Source: a virus
Length of the DNA stretch: 37,732 bases
Virus record (IMG/VR): IMGVR_UViG_3300017960_000032
Span: 1 to 37,732 of that record
Strand: one strand, 5' to 3'
The notes beneath the pieces are model-generated. The model was given only the letters and a program-made list of their open reading frames with translations. It ran no database searches and had not been told where the DNA came from. Each line of letters begins with the position of its first letter. Position 1 is the first letter of the stretch. Positions 37,258 to 37,732 of the stretch are shown piece after piece. The position numbers and the translations under genes were made by a program.

Positions 37258-37732
37258 ATGGTCAAAGTCGTAAAAAACTATGTTAAGGTTAACCGGTATA
37301 CTCGTCCGGGATTGAAATTGTCAGGGGTTAAGGGTATTGTCATGCACTGGACGGCCACGCCCGGCGCGTCGGCCCTGAATGAGCGAAATTATTTCAATGG
37401 CACGTGTATTGCGGACAAACGATATGCGTCATCCCATTATTTTGTGGATCGAAAAGAAGCGCAATTAATTATTCCTGAAAATGAAGTCGCCTATCACGCC
37501 CATGATCAAAACCGCTGTTATGTCAGTTTTTTAAAGCCGAACGCCAATACAAAGGCGATCGGTGTTGAAATGTGTGTTGAAAAAAACGGGCAGATTCACA
37601 GCGAGACCATTCAAAATGCTGCTGAATTGGTCGCTGATCTGTGCAAGCGTTACGGCCTTTCTACAGATAAGATTGTGCGGCATTATGATGTGACAAATAA
37701 AAGCTGTCCGACTCCCTGGGTGAGGGATGCAA
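37258..37732 (+). CDS. N-acetylmuramoyl-L-alanine amidase endolysin, N-terminal part
   Basis: The first 158 residues of an Amidase_2 (T7-lysozyme-type) endolysin of the XlyA/CwlA kind. Zinc ligands fit H30 (GIVMHWTATPG), H142 (RHYDVTNK) and C150 (SCPTPW). It cleaves the bond between muramic acid and L-alanine in the wall. AAAGGATTG lies upstream of the ATG. The remaining C-terminal, wall-binding part lies beyond the window. Confidence 0.93.
   Translation, partial: MVKVVKNYVKVNRYTRPGLKLSGVKGIVMHWTATPGASALNERNYFNGTCIADKRYASSHYFVDRKEAQLIIPENEVAYHAHDQNRCYVSFLKPNANTKAIGVEMCVEKNGQIHSETIQNAAELVADLCKRYGLSTDKIVRHYDVTNKSCPTPWVRDA

Noticed and set aside
1-37732. tRNA or rRNA genes
   Set aside because: No cloverleaf-like segment or conserved rRNA stretch was found on either strand by reading.

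Overview
This window is the left part of an integrated temperate phage, about 37.6 kb of prophage, in a Bacillus of the subtilis/licheniformis group. Its first 123 bases are the 3' end of the host groEL gene, with the Gly-Gly-Met tail typical of Bacillus GroEL, followed by the groEL terminator. The integrase gene then points back toward groEL, so the phage sits directly downstream of groEL. The window ends inside the endolysin gene, so the right attachment site lies outside it.

Layout. (1) 0.2-3.6 kb, minus strand: lysogeny genes, namely tyrosine integrase, ImmA-type metalloprotease, a PH-like/SHOCT-domain protein and an Xre/CI-type repressor. (2) 3.59-3.75 kb: a divergent switch with a textbook rightward sigma-A promoter and a set of 15-bp operator-like palindromes. 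(3) 3.7-6.3 kb, plus strand: Xre/Cro-like regulator, DUF771-type DNA-binding protein, BRO/ORF6C antirepressor, a second Xre regulator, YqaH- and YqaI-like small proteins. (4) 6.3-11.4 kb: recombination and replication genes in the same order as the B. subtilis skin element (YqaJ nuclease, YqaK RecT, YqaL DnaD-like, YqaM helicase loader), then a DUF1064 nuclease where skin has RusA, and XtrA/YqaO. (5) 11.4-16.5 kb: accessory genes, namely an orphan cytosine-C5 methyltransferase, a lipoprotein, a secreted protein, membrane proteins and small Cys-rich proteins. Many are preceded by a recurring GC-hairpin plus Shine-Dalgarno element. (6) 16.5-17.7 kb: a sigma-like late regulator, then an AT-rich independent gene with a HEPN-like motif and its own terminator. 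(7) 17.8-36.8 kb: an SPP1/PBSX-type siphovirus morphogenesis operon: small and large terminase, SPP1-type portal and gp7-like protein, scaffold, capsid, head fibre, connectors, major tail protein with a +1 frameshift signal, tail chaperones in two frames, tape measure, Dit and Tal. (8) 36.8-37.7 kb: holin and an N-acetylmuramoyl-L-alanine amidase (cut by the window end).

How it works together. The repressor, probably antagonised by ImmA and by the antirepressor, should hold the divergent promoters shut through the operator array. When released, the rightward operon makes the early replication genes, then the sigma-like protein at 16.5 kb probably turns on packaging, head, tail and lysis genes. 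Internal terminators before the scaffold/capsid genes and after the major tail gene may set the dosage of structural proteins.

The less expected signals are a ladder of RNA-hairpin-like repeats between the repressor and SHOCT genes, the hairpin-SD elements, the HEPN-like moron between the late regulator and terminase, and two recoding sites in the tail genes. All family assignments come from reading the sequence, without database searches.
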